Positions 8,538-17,012 of a stretch of DNA of 46,132 bases are shown here, one piece after another. Where the stretch lies: contig CATJSX010000176.1 of NCBI GenBank assembly GCA_949743265.1, positions 1-46,132 on the forward strand, written 5' to 3'. Made by a program: the position numbers and the translations under genes. The stretch's first letter is position 1. Each line of letters begins with the position of its first letter. This stretch comes from an uncultured Peptococcaceae bacterium (GTDB taxonomy: Bacteria; Bacillota; Peptococcia; Peptococcales; Peptococcaceae). Below the pieces are notes generated by a model that searched no databases, was not told the DNA's origin, and saw only the letters and a program-made list of their open reading frames with translations.

Positions 8538-8747
8538 AATTAAAAAGAGGGTACAGAGACGACTTAACATTGACCAAACACACCAAATCAAGATTAGTAC
8601 GTACTGACCTCACTGCATACAAAATTGTTGCCTGTGTCGATAGCTATTCATCAGAAAGTATCAACAAAAACTGAAATAGAGTGGTTATTAAACGGGGGAG
8701 AGCGGAAAAAGACGAGTAAGAAGCGATTGCTTTTTACTCGTCTTTTT
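8538..8747 (+). ncRNA. Candidate small RNA of about 210 nt
   Basis: A promoter-like pair ends at 8531 and a very strong terminator hairpin lies at 8706-8747. The sequence between has no gene with a convincing ribosome site. The best small frame begins at a TTG near 8571 (34 codons), but the nearest GAGGG is about 20 bases upstream. No known RNA family is recognised. Confidence 0.3.
8706..8747 (+). terminator. Strong terminator hairpin
   Basis: AAAAAGACGAGTAA pairs perfectly with TTACTCGTCTTTTT (8706-8719 with 8734-8747). AAGC/GCTT inside the loop may extend the stem. The A/T symmetry lets it work in both directions. Confidence 0.8.
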
Positions 8748-9052
8748 ATGATTATCGGTGGCGTTGCTGAAATTATGGTGATAAAAACTAATTTTAGCAG
8801 TTTTCATATTCTAACATTTTGCATCAATGCAACTAGAGCATATTAAAAAAATATATGTTACTACAAATACAGGAAAAATGAACAAAAACCAAAAACATCA
8901 TCGCAAAATTTTTAAGCGAAATACTTTGCATATACCGCTAATCTATATACTTTAAGTTATTTTATAGAAAACGATACATATTTCTTAAACCATATCCTCT
9001 CTCAATTTTTATGCATCGAAGAATTTTAGAACGTCAAAAAATAAAAATCTGC
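8748..9052. other. AT-rich intergenic stretch, no gene seen
   Basis: About 300 bases downstream of the convergent minus-strand gene ending at 9053. No reading frame with a ribosome site, no clear hairpin and no recognised element. Confidence 0.5.
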
Positions 9053-10087
9053 TTAAGGTCGCTTAAAGGATATTGGTTTAAACCGCTGTTGTTTGAGATG
9101 TACCGAAGGGGCTTTAAATGATGGCGTTTTCAGATTGAAAAAATTCTTACCATTAAAATGTTGCTGCGCTACAGTTGGCGCGACACTGTTTTTGGGTCGA
9201 AAGAAAGCAAAAGATGGCAATTTTGGCGCATTTAGTTTGAATTGACTTAAAGGGTTTTGCATCAACAAACGATCAATTGATGAAAAAGCATGGTTTTGTG
9301 AAGTAGAATGAGTTTTGCTGATGGTTTGTTTTGGCGGCTGAGCGTTTAAATAATTGATAAATTCAATATTTCCCGGCAGCATCAAGCCTTGTTCACGCTG
9401 TGGAAATAAATACGTGCTGTTGATATTTGGCAGTTCTAAAGAGCGTTGACGCAGTTTTTGCCAAGTACTTTGATTTTCATAAGTATACGCTAAAGCGTCT
9501 TCCAAATCGCGAGCATATTCTAAAGCGTTGGCTCGTGAAAATGGATTCAGCAAGTCTTCGCCTTTTTGGGCGAAAGTCAAAAAAGCTTCCAATAATTGCC
9601 GAAAAGTATTATAGCTGAAAGCTGAAACGATAGGTATCGGTCGCAAGCGGCGCTCATGCATGGATTCATCGGAAAGCTTATCATTAGCGCGGGGTGTCGT
9701 CATGTAGCGAATTTCTGGTACAGCAACAATTTGATAATCTTCACCAATATCCAAAATTTGCAACAGTTTTTGGCGACTGGTTGGGTCAGGATTAACGATG
9801 GTTGCTTCCATTAAACTATTGGTATCCAAAGCGTTATATTCCAGTGCATTAAGCCAAAGAGCAAAATATTTGCTGAAAATATCCAAAGAACTGGTCGTAT
9901 TTAACCGCATAACGGCTGATAAACTTTGAGGAGAAGAAACGAGAAACTCTAATTCATCATCATCATAAATGCAAGTAGAATGTTGAGCAATGGCATACTT
10001 TAACGGTTCACGCCATTGTTCGTCAATCAAATACTCGCCGGATAATAATTCGATGAGATACTCTTGCTGCCCTCTTGATAATTCCAT
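9053..10087 (-). CDS. Uncharacterised protein with basic, aromatic C-terminal tail
   Basis: A 344-residue protein that I do not recognise. The ATG at 10087 is preceded by AGAGGTG at good spacing; longer in-frame starts lack a ribosome site. Residues 1-235 look globular and helical, rich in Leu, Glu and Asp. From about residue 255 the protein changes into a low-complexity tail of Lys, Arg, Phe, Pro and Ser with recurring short units such as APKLPSF, TPSFKAPS and FKPISFKRP. Such tails often bind nucleic acid, membrane or a partner and are usually disordered. No signal peptide or membrane helix. It follows a LysR gene on the same strand after 121 bases and may be co-transcribed with it. Confidence 0.75.
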   Translation of the reverse strand: MELSRGQQEYLIELLSGEYLIDEQWREPLKYAIAQHSTCIYDDDELEFLVSSPQSLSAVMRLNTTSSLDIFSKYFALWLNALEYNALDTNSLMEATIVNPDPTSRQKLLQILDIGEDYQIVAVPEIRYMTTPRANDKLSDESMHERRLRPIPIVSAFSYNTFRQLLEAFLTFAQKGEDLLNPFSRANALEYARDLEDALAYTYENQSTWQKLRQRSLELPNINSTYLFPQREQGLMLPGNIEFINYLNAQPPKQTISKTHSTSQNHAFSSIDRLLMQNPLSQFKLNAPKLPSFAFFRPKNSVAPTVAQQHFNGKNFFNLKTPSFKAPSVHLKQQRFKPISFKRP

Positions 10088-10208
10088 AAAGAACACCTCT
10101 TTCATAAAGGTAGCGCAAAGCAGCGCCTTTTTCTTCAACATATGCGTTAGAAAAAGATTTGGTGAATGAGAGTTTAACATTTGATGGCGTTGTTTTAAAA
10201 ACGACAGT

Positions 10209-11138
10209 TCATTTTTCAAAAGAGTTGTTAGGATAATAATCCAGCACACTAATTTTTTGGATGTATTGACTGGTAAAACGAACAACTGCTTTTTCAGCAG
10301 TATTTAAAACATGCTTGGCGCTGTGTACGATATAAATAGGCGTCAATTGCATCGGCTCATAAGGCAACAATATAATATCAGGATAAACGGCATAAATGCC
10401 GGCGCGAATATAAGCTGGTACAACACAAATAGAATGATTGTGAATCACACTATCCAAATGTTGATAAATATTGGACGAAGTAAATAAAGTGTGCGTATCG
10501 TCAAAATTGCTGCGCCATGAATTTTCGGCAGGATAAATGGTTTTTAGCTCATGGGCGATATCCTCTTTGTTCAGCGCACGCTTACGGGCCAACGGAGAAT
10601 CTTTATTAACGCAAAAACAAGCAGCGGTATCGCCGATATGATAAAAAACTAAATTTGGCTCCGTAATGGAAAGGGTTGAATTGATAATCAAATGCAAAAA
10701 TGGCGATTGGTAAAGTTCCTGAGCAGAATCATTATAAGCGTTTTCTACGCAAGTCAGGTTAACTGCTGGATAGTTGCTGTTGATACGACGAATAAAATCA
10801 TTAAGAAACAACGAGAAAAAGAACGGAAAAGAAATTTTGCAGCTGCCTTGTATCTGTTCACTATGCTCAAGTGTCGGCAATGATTTCAAGTAGAAATAAC
10901 TTTGCATCTCTCGATAATCAGTAACAATTTTTTCAGCATAACGCAAAAAAATCTCACCGTCTTTGGTCAACTCAATTCCTGAAGAAGTGCGTTCCAGAAG
11001 TTGAGTATTCAAGTTCTTTTCAAAAGCAATAACAACGCGGCTTAGATGCTGTTGAGAAATAAATAATTTTTGAGCGGCTTTGTTGATAGATTTGTTGTCA
11101 GCAATGACGATAAAGTAATATAAATGCTCAATATTCAT
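10209..11138 (-). CDS. LysR-family regulator, divergent from the phosphatase-superfamily gene
   Basis: A 309-residue LysR-type regulator. The helix-turn-helix lies at about residues 14-40 (DNKSINKAAQKLFISQQHLS), followed by the family's LLERTSSGIELTKDG and an effector-binding domain. It is divergent from the enzyme gene at 11343 across a 204-base gap carrying an imperfect 26-base palindrome, the classical arrangement for a LysR protein that controls its neighbour and itself. The same arrangement recurs at 39815-42896. The inducer is unknown. Confidence 0.93.
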   Translation of the reverse strand: MNIEHLYYFIVIADNKSINKAAQKLFISQQHLSRVVIAFEKNLNTQLLERTSSGIELTKDGEIFLRYAEKIVTDYREMQSYFYLKSLPTLEHSEQIQGSCKISFPFFFSLFLNDFIRRINSNYPAVNLTCVENAYNDSAQELYQSPFLHLIINSTLSITEPNLVFYHIGDTAACFCVNKDSPLARKRALNKEDIAHELKTIYPAENSWRSNFDDTHTLFTSSNIYQHLDSVIHNHSICVVPAYIRAGIYAVYPDIILLPYEPMQLTPIYIVHSAKHVLNTAEKAVVRFTSQYIQKISVLDYYPNNSFEK

Positions 11139-11171
11139 AGAAATGCCTCCTAGAGTAATTTTAATATTATG

Positions 11172-11197
11172 TTAACATTTGCCTTTGCAAAAGTTAA
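11172..11197. promoter_or_regulatory. Imperfect palindrome, candidate LysR operator
   Basis: A 26-base imperfect palindrome whose outer arms are TTAAC/GTTAA and inner arms TTTGC/GCAAA. It lies 34 bases upstream of the LysR start and about 145 bases upstream of the divergent enzyme gene. Confidence 0.45.
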
Positions 11198-11342
11198 TAT
11201 TTTTTAAAAACGATGTTACACTTTTTTGGTGTATCAAGAAATGAAAAAGAGCGTTGGACAAAAACAAAACGAAATGATAAATTTGAGTTAGTTTAAGAAT
11301 ATAGTTACTTCCAGTTAACTAATTTTTTTAGGAGGAAAAAGT

Positions 11343-13376
11343 ATGAGTGAAAAATTGACTTCAAAAGTTTTTGTTTGCGGCGTCGACGCTATGGACCCTC
11401 GTTTAACCAGAAAGTATATCGACATGGGACTAATGCCTAACGCCAAAAAAATGCTGGAAAAAGGAGCGGCTCGTCAAGATTTGGTGATGTTGGGCGCTAT
11501 GCCTACCGTTACGCCGCCACAATGGACCACAATGGCTACTGGCGCATATCCGCAAACACACGGAATTACATCTTTTTATCGTTTAGGCGGTGAAATGGAT
11601 TTAATCAACTTGAATTTAGATTCTCGTTTGTGTAAAGCAGAACAGTTATGGAATGTTACCGCTGAAGCAGGTTATAACACATTAGTTTGGCATTGGCCGG
11701 GCAGTGCATGGCCGCCAAGCTCTGACAGCCCTAATTTGACGGTAGTCGATGGCAGTTCTCCAGGCAGCGTTAATATGAGTACTGCTCAAATCGACGGTGA
11801 ATATTTAGTTATTGCCAGCGTAGATAACTCTCGTTTAGCTTTCCGTACTGGTGAAAGCAATGGTAGTAATGTGCCTTGCGTTATTACTGGTTTAGAAGAA
11901 GATGACTCTACCGGCAAAAGTGGCGGCTGGGGCGACGCTTTTGATCCAGAAGCTGCTGCTAAAAGCAAAGGTTTCCCAATGTATATCATTGATCCGCAAA
12001 CAAACGGACAAGGCGGCTATATCGATAGAGCTATCGACATTGCTTTTTCACCAATCAAAGATGCTGAAGGCTGGGCAGAAGCTCCAGAAGGCGCTAAAGA
12101 ATTTACTTTATTGTTATCAGCCGGTCTGGTTCGCCGTCCTGTTTTGATTTTGAAAAACGGCGAAGGCAAATACGATCGTATTGCTATTTACAAAAACAAA
12201 AAATCTTTAAAACCAATGGCTACTATTGCTAACGGCGAATATTTCCGCGACTATATGGACGATGCTATCAAAAAAGAAGTTCCAGTTCCATCTAATCGTG
12301 ATTTGCGCGTCTTAGAATTAAGAGAAGACGGTAGTTTCGTTAAAATGTGGGTTTCTGCTTCTATGGACGCTACCGTTCATACAATGTGGCATCCAGCAGC
12401 TTTATATCAAGAAATCTTGGATAATGTCGGTTTCCCACCACCAACTTCTACTTTGGGCGGCGGCAACAAACAGCTAATTCTGCAGTGTATGAATGCTTGC
12501 TGGGATCATACCTTAGATTGGCAGAGCGCAGCATTGCTCTACATGATTGAAAAGAAAGGCGTAGAAGTTATTTTCTCCCATTTCCATGCGCCAGATTTGC
12601 AAAAACATATGTTTATCCGTGAAATGAAACGCGGTCGCAAAGAAACAACGCCAGAAGATTATGAAGAAATCATGCAAACAATCTACAAACAAGTAGACCG
12701 TTATTTAGGCAAATTCGTTCATTTATTGGACGAAGGCTGGACCATCATGGTTGTTTCCGACCATGCGCAAGTTTGCCCGACTCATGGCATCAGAGGCTTG
12801 GGCGACATGGGCTTAAACTGCCAGTTAATGGAAGAATTAGGCTTTACAACATTAAAAACCGATGAAAACGGTAATAAATTGCCACAAGTAGATTGGAGCA
12901 AAACAAAAGCTGTTGCTATCAGAGAAATGCATATCTACTTGAATTTGATTGGTCGTACCGATCATGGTATCGTTGATCCAAAAGACCAATATCAATTGGA
13001 AGAAGAAATTATTACAGCGCTCTATGGTCATAAAGATCCTATTACTCACCAAAGAATTATTGCTTTCGCATTGCGTCGTAAAGACGCTGTATTGGTCGGC
13101 TTAGGTGGCGATTATCCTGAATGCGGCGATATTATTTATTGCATGGCAGAAGGGTATGAACACGATCATGACGACAGTATGCCAACATCTTTAGGTGAAT
13201 GCGGAACTTCAGTGTCACCGATTTTCTTTGCCGCAGGCGCTGGCTTGAAGCAAAATATGTACACCGACCGTATGATTCGTCAGGTAGACGTTGCACCGAC
13301 TATTGCTACTATGCTGGACGTTAGAATGCCGGCTCAATGTGAAGGTGCACCTGTTTATCAAATCTTAGCTAAATAG
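11343..13376 (+). CDS. Alkaline-phosphatase-superfamily phosphodiesterase/phosphatase, copy 1
   Basis: A 677-residue metal-dependent hydrolase of the type I phosphodiesterase/nucleotide pyrophosphatase group. Near the N-terminus GVDAMDP carries a metal-binding Asp (15 or 18). PTVTPPQWTTMATG contains the probable nucleophile Thr57, matching the TFPNHxTxxTG pattern of NPP enzymes. THGI follows. Further on, HFHAPDLQKH, VVSDHAQ and a late EHDHDD...TSVSP region carry the other metal ligands. No signal peptide, so it should be cytosolic. The substrate could be a nucleotide, phosphonate, sugar-phosphate or sulfate ester. Strong AGGAGGAAAA ribosome site. A paralogue lies at 40905-42896. Confidence 0.88.
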   Translation: MSEKLTSKVFVCGVDAMDPRLTRKYIDMGLMPNAKKMLEKGAARQDLVMLGAMPTVTPPQWTTMATGAYPQTHGITSFYRLGGEMDLINLNLDSRLCKAEQLWNVTAEAGYNTLVWHWPGSAWPPSSDSPNLTVVDGSSPGSVNMSTAQIDGEYLVIASVDNSRLAFRTGESNGSNVPCVITGLEEDDSTGKSGGWGDAFDPEAAAKSKGFPMYIIDPQTNGQGGYIDRAIDIAFSPIKDAEGWAEAPEGAKEFTLLLSAGLVRRPVLILKNGEGKYDRIAIYKNKKSLKPMATIANGEYFRDYMDDAIKKEVPVPSNRDLRVLELREDGSFVKMWVSASMDATVHTMWHPAALYQEILDNVGFPPPTSTLGGGNKQLILQCMNACWDHTLDWQSAALLYMIEKKGVEVIFSHFHAPDLQKHMFIREMKRGRKETTPEDYEEIMQTIYKQVDRYLGKFVHLLDEGWTIMVVSDHAQVCPTHGIRGLGDMGLNCQLMEELGFTTLKTDENGNKLPQVDWSKTKAVAIREMHIYLNLIGRTDHGIVDPKDQYQLEEEIITALYGHKDPITHQRIIAFALRRKDAVLVGLGGDYPECGDIIYCMAEGYEHDHDDSMPTSLGECGTSVSPIFFAAGAGLKQNMYTDRMIRQVDVAPTIATMLDVRMPAQCEGAPVYQILAK

Positions 13377-13416
13377 TAAATAAGATTTTGGGTTGTTTTG
13401 ATGAGCACCCCGCTCT

Positions 13417-13454
13417 ACCCGGTTGATTGATGATCATTCATCAGTCAACCGGGT
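13417..13454 (+). terminator. Long hairpin between the enzyme gene and the second ATPase module
   Basis: A 17-base-pair stem with one G-U pair (13417-13433 with 13438-13454) and a TCAT loop. It is followed by AAAATTATATTATT rather than a run of T, so it may terminate weakly and allow read-through into the next operon. Confidence 0.55.
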
Positions 13455-13491
13455 AAAATTATATTATTCGATAAATGAAAGGACTGATATT

Positions 13492-14475
13492 TTGGAGCAA
13501 TATCGTTTGGGGCAATACAATGCCACCGCAATTTTGCGTGACGAACAAGTCGCTCAAGAAATCAGAAGTATGGCGGCGCTAGGCAAATTTCCTAAAGAAA
13601 TCACCGTTTATGGTCTAGTCTATTACTGTGACGATGAGCGAAAATATATGATCAGCGCTGATTCAGGCAAATTGATCGCTTTTTTGAACGAAACAGCTAA
13701 TACAGAATTTTTTCCAACGCCTATCGAACACTATTCCAAGCGGTTAGCGATTCCCGAAGGTTATGAAGAAGAAGTGGTACAATCTATCAAATTAGAGATG
13801 GCCAAAAAGTTACAGCAGATGTATCCAGCAGAAGCATTTGCTTTGCTGAAAGCATTTGCCCCCCAAATTAGCAATGATACTTTAGATAAAGAATTATTTG
13901 CTTATCGTGATGATTTGGAAAGCGAATTTGATAAAGAAAGAATTAACGCATTTTTGGCGCTTTGCAGCAAGGCCTATATTAGAAAAAATCTATCGTCTTA
14001 CGGCTATCGCCAATTAGTCGATTGGTGCCATAAGCGATTACGCCAATTAGAAAGCTACATACCGCCCAGCAGCAATCGAGAAAAGCGCTTCTATGGCATG
14101 GTAGCCATCGATACAAACGGCGATAAAAAATGTTGTATCAATGGTAATTTGACCTGCATTTATGAAGAAAAGAGCAAATTAGAAGTGCAGTATGATTATG
14201 TCAGCATTTGGCACCAAATCGCTTATGACCTTGATAATTTCTCTGATTTGCGAGCCGTACAACAAAAAATGCAGACAGATTTATTGACTATTTACGATTC
14301 CAAAATGATTGCCTTAATGAAAATGATTGAACAAGCGCCCAGCGTTGTAAAAACTGACACGTATAAAGAATTATTAGATAAACTGAAAAATTATGGCGAG
14401 AAGCCGCTGTCTTTAGGAAAATATTATGGCAGAAGCTGGGGCATAACGTCAAAAACAGAGGAGGTCGAGTCATGA
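13492..14475 (+). CDS. Uncharacterised partner protein of the ABC ATPase, copy 2
   Basis: A 327-residue protein paralogous to the one at 605-1612. The shared FPTP, MYPA and RDDLESEFDKER landmarks occur in the same order. TTG at 13492 is chosen because AAAGGA precedes it by eight bases; the frame is open upstream but runs through the terminator hairpin. No signal peptide, membrane helix or catalytic motif is visible. A late segment with paired Cys (KKCCINGNLTC) is absent from copy 1. It overlaps the zinc-ribbon gene by 4 bases (ATGA), which places it in one operon with the ribbon protein and the ATPase. Confidence 0.82.
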   Translation: MEQYRLGQYNATAILRDEQVAQEIRSMAALGKFPKEITVYGLVYYCDDERKYMISADSGKLIAFLNETANTEFFPTPIEHYSKRLAIPEGYEEEVVQSIKLEMAKKLQQMYPAEAFALLKAFAPQISNDTLDKELFAYRDDLESEFDKERINAFLALCSKAYIRKNLSSYGYRQLVDWCHKRLRQLESYIPPSSNREKRFYGMVAIDTNGDKKCCINGNLTCIYEEKSKLEVQYDYVSIWHQIAYDLDNFSDLRAVQQKMQTDLLTIYDSKMIALMKMIEQAPSVVKTDTYKELLDKLKNYGEKPLSLGKYYGRSWGITSKTEEVES

Positions 14476-14915
14476 ATTTCGATTATCAAAGTCAAAAGCG
14501 TATTGATATTTTAAAAGATAGGGTGAAGCGCTGTGTCTGCAAATCTTGCGGCAGTAAATTGAGTCTTAGGCAAATTGATTTTAATGATTTTGAAGAATCT
14601 CGTATTGAGATTTTCTGTGATCATTGCGATCGTTTGGAATTTGGTATAGAAGCAGAAATTTATACCAGCGCTGAATTTTACGTTGATGAATTTAAGGTCA
14701 ATTTTTATCCCGATATGGGAAATAATGCCTTGACAAGACGGATGAATGTTGCCAAGATTTGCGAGATTTTGGCGTGGGGATTGGAAAATATGGGCTATTT
14801 AGAAAAGGCAGGTTTTAAAGTAAAACCGGATATGAGCGCTAAAATGTTGGGAGAATGCGTCGTTCTCGACGATCATGCCGTTGCTGTTTTGGATAAGGAG
14901 TTTGCCGATGAATAA
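14472..14915 (+). CDS. Small zinc-ribbon protein of the ATPase module
   Basis: A 147-residue protein with an N-terminal zinc ribbon formed by CVCKSC (about residues 21-26) and CDHC (about 49-52). Its C-terminal half is acidic and helical. No family name is recognised. The gene overlaps its upstream neighbour by 4 bases and the ATPase gene by 8 (ATGAATAA at 14908-14915). The first module at the left edge has no counterpart in view, although one could lie outside the window. It may be an adaptor or substrate-recognition subunit. Confidence 0.8.
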   Translation: MNFDYQSQKRIDILKDRVKRCVCKSCGSKLSLRQIDFNDFEESRIEIFCDHCDRLEFGIEAEIYTSAEFYVDEFKVNFYPDMGNNALTRRMNVAKICEILAWGLENMGYLEKAGFKVKPDMSAKMLGECVVLDDHAVAVLDKEFADE

Positions 14916-15738
14916 AGAAAGCGATTATATTATCGAAGCCAGCGAGCTAACATTTCAAGTTGGCGAAAATAATTTGCTTAGTCGTGTTAATTTTAATGTA
15001 AAAAAAGGGGAACATTGGCTTCTCTATGGCATGAACGGCTGTGGTAAAACCACTCTATTGAGTATTATTGCTGGTTATCGTCGTCAGACAGAGGGACGGC
15101 TAAAAGTGTTTGGCGAAGAATTTTCCAACGATAATATTTTAGCCACTCGTAAACGCATTGGCTGGGTAAGCAGTTCTTTCTTTGATGATCGATATAAACG
15201 GGAGCGAGTACTGGATATTGTATTAGCAGGCAAAACGGGCACTTATGGTTTGGGATTGGAACTGACCAGTGCTGACTATCGTCGGGCAAATCGTTTGTTA
15301 AAAGAATTAGGTTTAGAAGATAAAAGTCCCTATAGTTATTGCCAGCTTTCCAAAGGACAGCGACAAAATGTGCTCATTGCCAGAGCTTTTATGAATAAAC
15401 CAGAAATTTTGCTTCTGGATGAGCCTTGCTCTGGTCTGGATGTTTTAGCGCGCGTTCGATTCATTGATATGTTAAAAAATATTATGGATCATACGGATAT
15501 TACCGTAATTTTTGTCGCTCATGAATTAAACCAACTAAAGGATTTATTCAGTCATACGCTTTTGCTGCGCAATGGTTATGTTTTTGCCCAAGGGCAAACC
15601 GAGGAAATGTTTCAGGAAGCAAAATTGTCATCGTTTCTAAAACAGAAAATTTTGCTGATGGACATTGTCGAAACAGAAATTCAAACGCCAACCGATTATA
15701 GTGGTATTGATTTATCACTCTTTTTGTCACAAGCATAA
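14908..15738 (+). CDS. Soluble ABC-type ATPase, copy 2
   Basis: A 276-residue ATPase complete with Walker A GMNGCGKTT (41-49), signature LSKGQRQ (147-153), Walker B ILLLDEPCSGLD (167-178) and switch His205. The ATG at 14908 follows AAGGAG at seven bases; an earlier in-frame ATG (14875) lacks such a site. It resembles ModF/YlmA-type ABC ATPases, but no permease lies nearby. The IGWVSSSFFD segment at 84-93 is shared exactly with the truncated ATPase at the left edge. About 60 residues follow the ATPase core and could bind the partner protein. Confidence 0.92.
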   Translation: MNKESDYIIEASELTFQVGENNLLSRVNFNVKKGEHWLLYGMNGCGKTTLLSIIAGYRRQTEGRLKVFGEEFSNDNILATRKRIGWVSSSFFDDRYKRERVLDIVLAGKTGTYGLGLELTSADYRRANRLLKELGLEDKSPYSYCQLSKGQRQNVLIARAFMNKPEILLLDEPCSGLDVLARVRFIDMLKNIMDHTDITVIFVAHELNQLKDLFSHTLLLRNGYVFAQGQTEEMFQEAKLSSFLKQKILLMDIVETEIQTPTDYSGIDLSLFLSQA

Positions 15739-15791
15739 TCATCGGCTAAAAACTGCAAAAATTGATTTGTAGTAGATTTTTTGATTTTTGT

Positions 15792-15821
15792 CTTTTCAGC
15801 TGCCGAAAAAGATGATATACT
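15792..15821 (+). promoter_or_regulatory. Promoter of the small acidic protein gene
   Basis: TTTTCA (15792-15797), 18-base spacer and TATACT (15816-15821) with an extended TGA just before it. Confidence 0.55.
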
Positions 15822-15858
15822 AAACAAAGACTACTAAACTAATCAAGGAGTGTTTACT

Positions 15859-16119
15859 ATGCAACATACCAGCCATACGCAAGTCATTTTTGCCGACAGC
15901 GCCGAAGAAGCCAAAGCCAAATATTTGGCTTTAGACATTAAACCAGATCATGACCCTAATCCTCAGATTGATGTCATTAAGGCAACAGATGACGAAGATT
16001 TTGATATTGATATGGATTTCAATCTAATCGGTGAAATTTCTGTCGGAATCGATGTCATGAATATTATTCGTCAGGATTATCCGCGAGCTTACGTTGTTTA
16101 TTATATCGAAGAACACTAA
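15859..16119 (+). CDS. Small acidic protein of unknown function
   Basis: An 86-residue acidic protein (many Asp and Glu, including an EDFDIDMDF run). The ATG at 15859 is chosen since an in-frame GTG nine bases earlier is part of the AAGGAG ribosome site. It has its own promoter and terminator, so it is a single-gene unit. No domain, signal or metal motif is recognised. The early HTQVIFADSAEEAKAKYLAL looks like a beta strand followed by a helix. Confidence 0.7.
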   Translation: MQHTSHTQVIFADSAEEAKAKYLALDIKPDHDPNPQIDVIKATDDEDFDIDMDFNLIGEISVGIDVMNIIRQDYPRAYVVYYIEEH

Positions 16120-16124
16120 CGAAA

Positions 16125-16165
16125 AACGGAGTGCCGAAAGCTCAATTTTGGCGCTCTGTTTTATT
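16125..16165 (+). terminator. Terminator after the small acidic protein
   Basis: An 11-base-pair stem with two G-U pairs (16125-16135 with 16150-16160), then TTATT. The HAD gene starts only 22 bases after the stem. Confidence 0.65.
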
Positions 16166-16181
16166 GTGGAGGGAAATTTTG

Positions 16182-16814
16182 ATGCGAGGAGCTATATTTG
16201 ATTTAGACGGCACACTTTTGGATTCTATGTCTATATGGCAGGAACAGATAGAATGTTTTGTGCGCAGTAAAGGCGTCACGCCTCCAGAAAATCTAATCAA
16301 TATGACAAAAACGCTGGGTACAGCGCAAGCAATCGTTAAAATAATCGAATGGTTTCACTTGGAAGATGATCCTCAAGAAGCGTTGGCTCAGTTTGAGAAA
16401 ATTATGTTTCGCTATTACCAAAGGAGCTTGCCATTAAAACCCCACGCTCTTGACTATTTGCAAACGTTGCAATCGGCTCATATTCCTATGGTCATTGCCA
16501 CGGCTACTGCTCAGCCTTTGGTCGCTGCAGCGTTGAAACGGCTGCAAATCGCTGATTATTTTCAATTTGTGCTAACAGTTGGCGATGTGGGTGTCGGCAA
16601 AGAAGATCCGACACTATTTTTAACTTGCGCTCAACGCTTAAATCTGCCGCCTGAAGACTGCACTGTTTTTGAAGATTCGCTGACAGCATTGCAAACAGCT
16701 CGTAAAGCGGGATTTCACACTGTCGCTGTAGAAGAAAATACCGCTTATTTGGAAAAAGCAGATATTTTGACCGTTGCTGAACGATATATCACTGGTTTTG
16801 AGCAGTTGTTATAA
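16182..16814 (+). CDS. HAD-family phosphatase/phosphoglucomutase-like protein
   Basis: A 210-residue HAD hydrolase of the beta-phosphoglucomutase/PGP subfamily. Motif I is FDLDGTLLDS at residues 6-15 with the nucleophile and acid Asp pair. A helical cap follows, then motif II VIATATA, motif III Lys in GVGKEDP and motif IV VFEDSLTAL. The ATG at 16182 follows GGAGGGA at seven bases. It would remove phosphate from, or isomerise, a small phosphorylated metabolite; the substrate is not predictable. It ends with its own terminator. Confidence 0.9.
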   Translation: MRGAIFDLDGTLLDSMSIWQEQIECFVRSKGVTPPENLINMTKTLGTAQAIVKIIEWFHLEDDPQEALAQFEKIMFRYYQRSLPLKPHALDYLQTLQSAHIPMVIATATAQPLVAAALKRLQIADYFQFVLTVGDVGVGKEDPTLFLTCAQRLNLPPEDCTVFEDSLTALQTARKAGFHTVAVEENTAYLEKADILTVAERYITGFEQLL

Positions 16815-16831
16815 AAAATAAACTCATCGGA

Positions 16832-16868
16832 AAAGCCGAAGCATTCGCTAAGAATCTTTGGCTTTTTT
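16832..16868 (+). terminator. Terminator after the HAD gene
   Basis: AAAGCCGAAG (16832-16841) pairs with CTTTGGCTTT (16856-16865), one G-U pair, followed by TTT. Confidence 0.75.
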
Positions 16869-17012
16869 GTATGCGCATATTCGTCAATATATCGTCTGTA
16901 TTTTGCTGACAAAAAAGTTTTCACTGAATACGTGATAAAAAATTTTCTCCAGCTATTTAATTTAGGCGTAAATTTTGGTAAGCTAAGAAGGAGTGAAAAA
17001 AGGAGTGGCAGC

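Noticed and set aside
8625-8846. A 73-codon plus-strand frame after the ABC exporter
   Set aside because: It reads straight through the terminator at 8706-8747 and lacks a ribosome site.
14875-14907. An earlier ATG (14875) as the start of the second ATPase
   Set aside because: It lies inside the zinc-ribbon gene without a ribosome site. The ATG at 14908 has AAGGAG at seven bases and gives the expected N-terminus.
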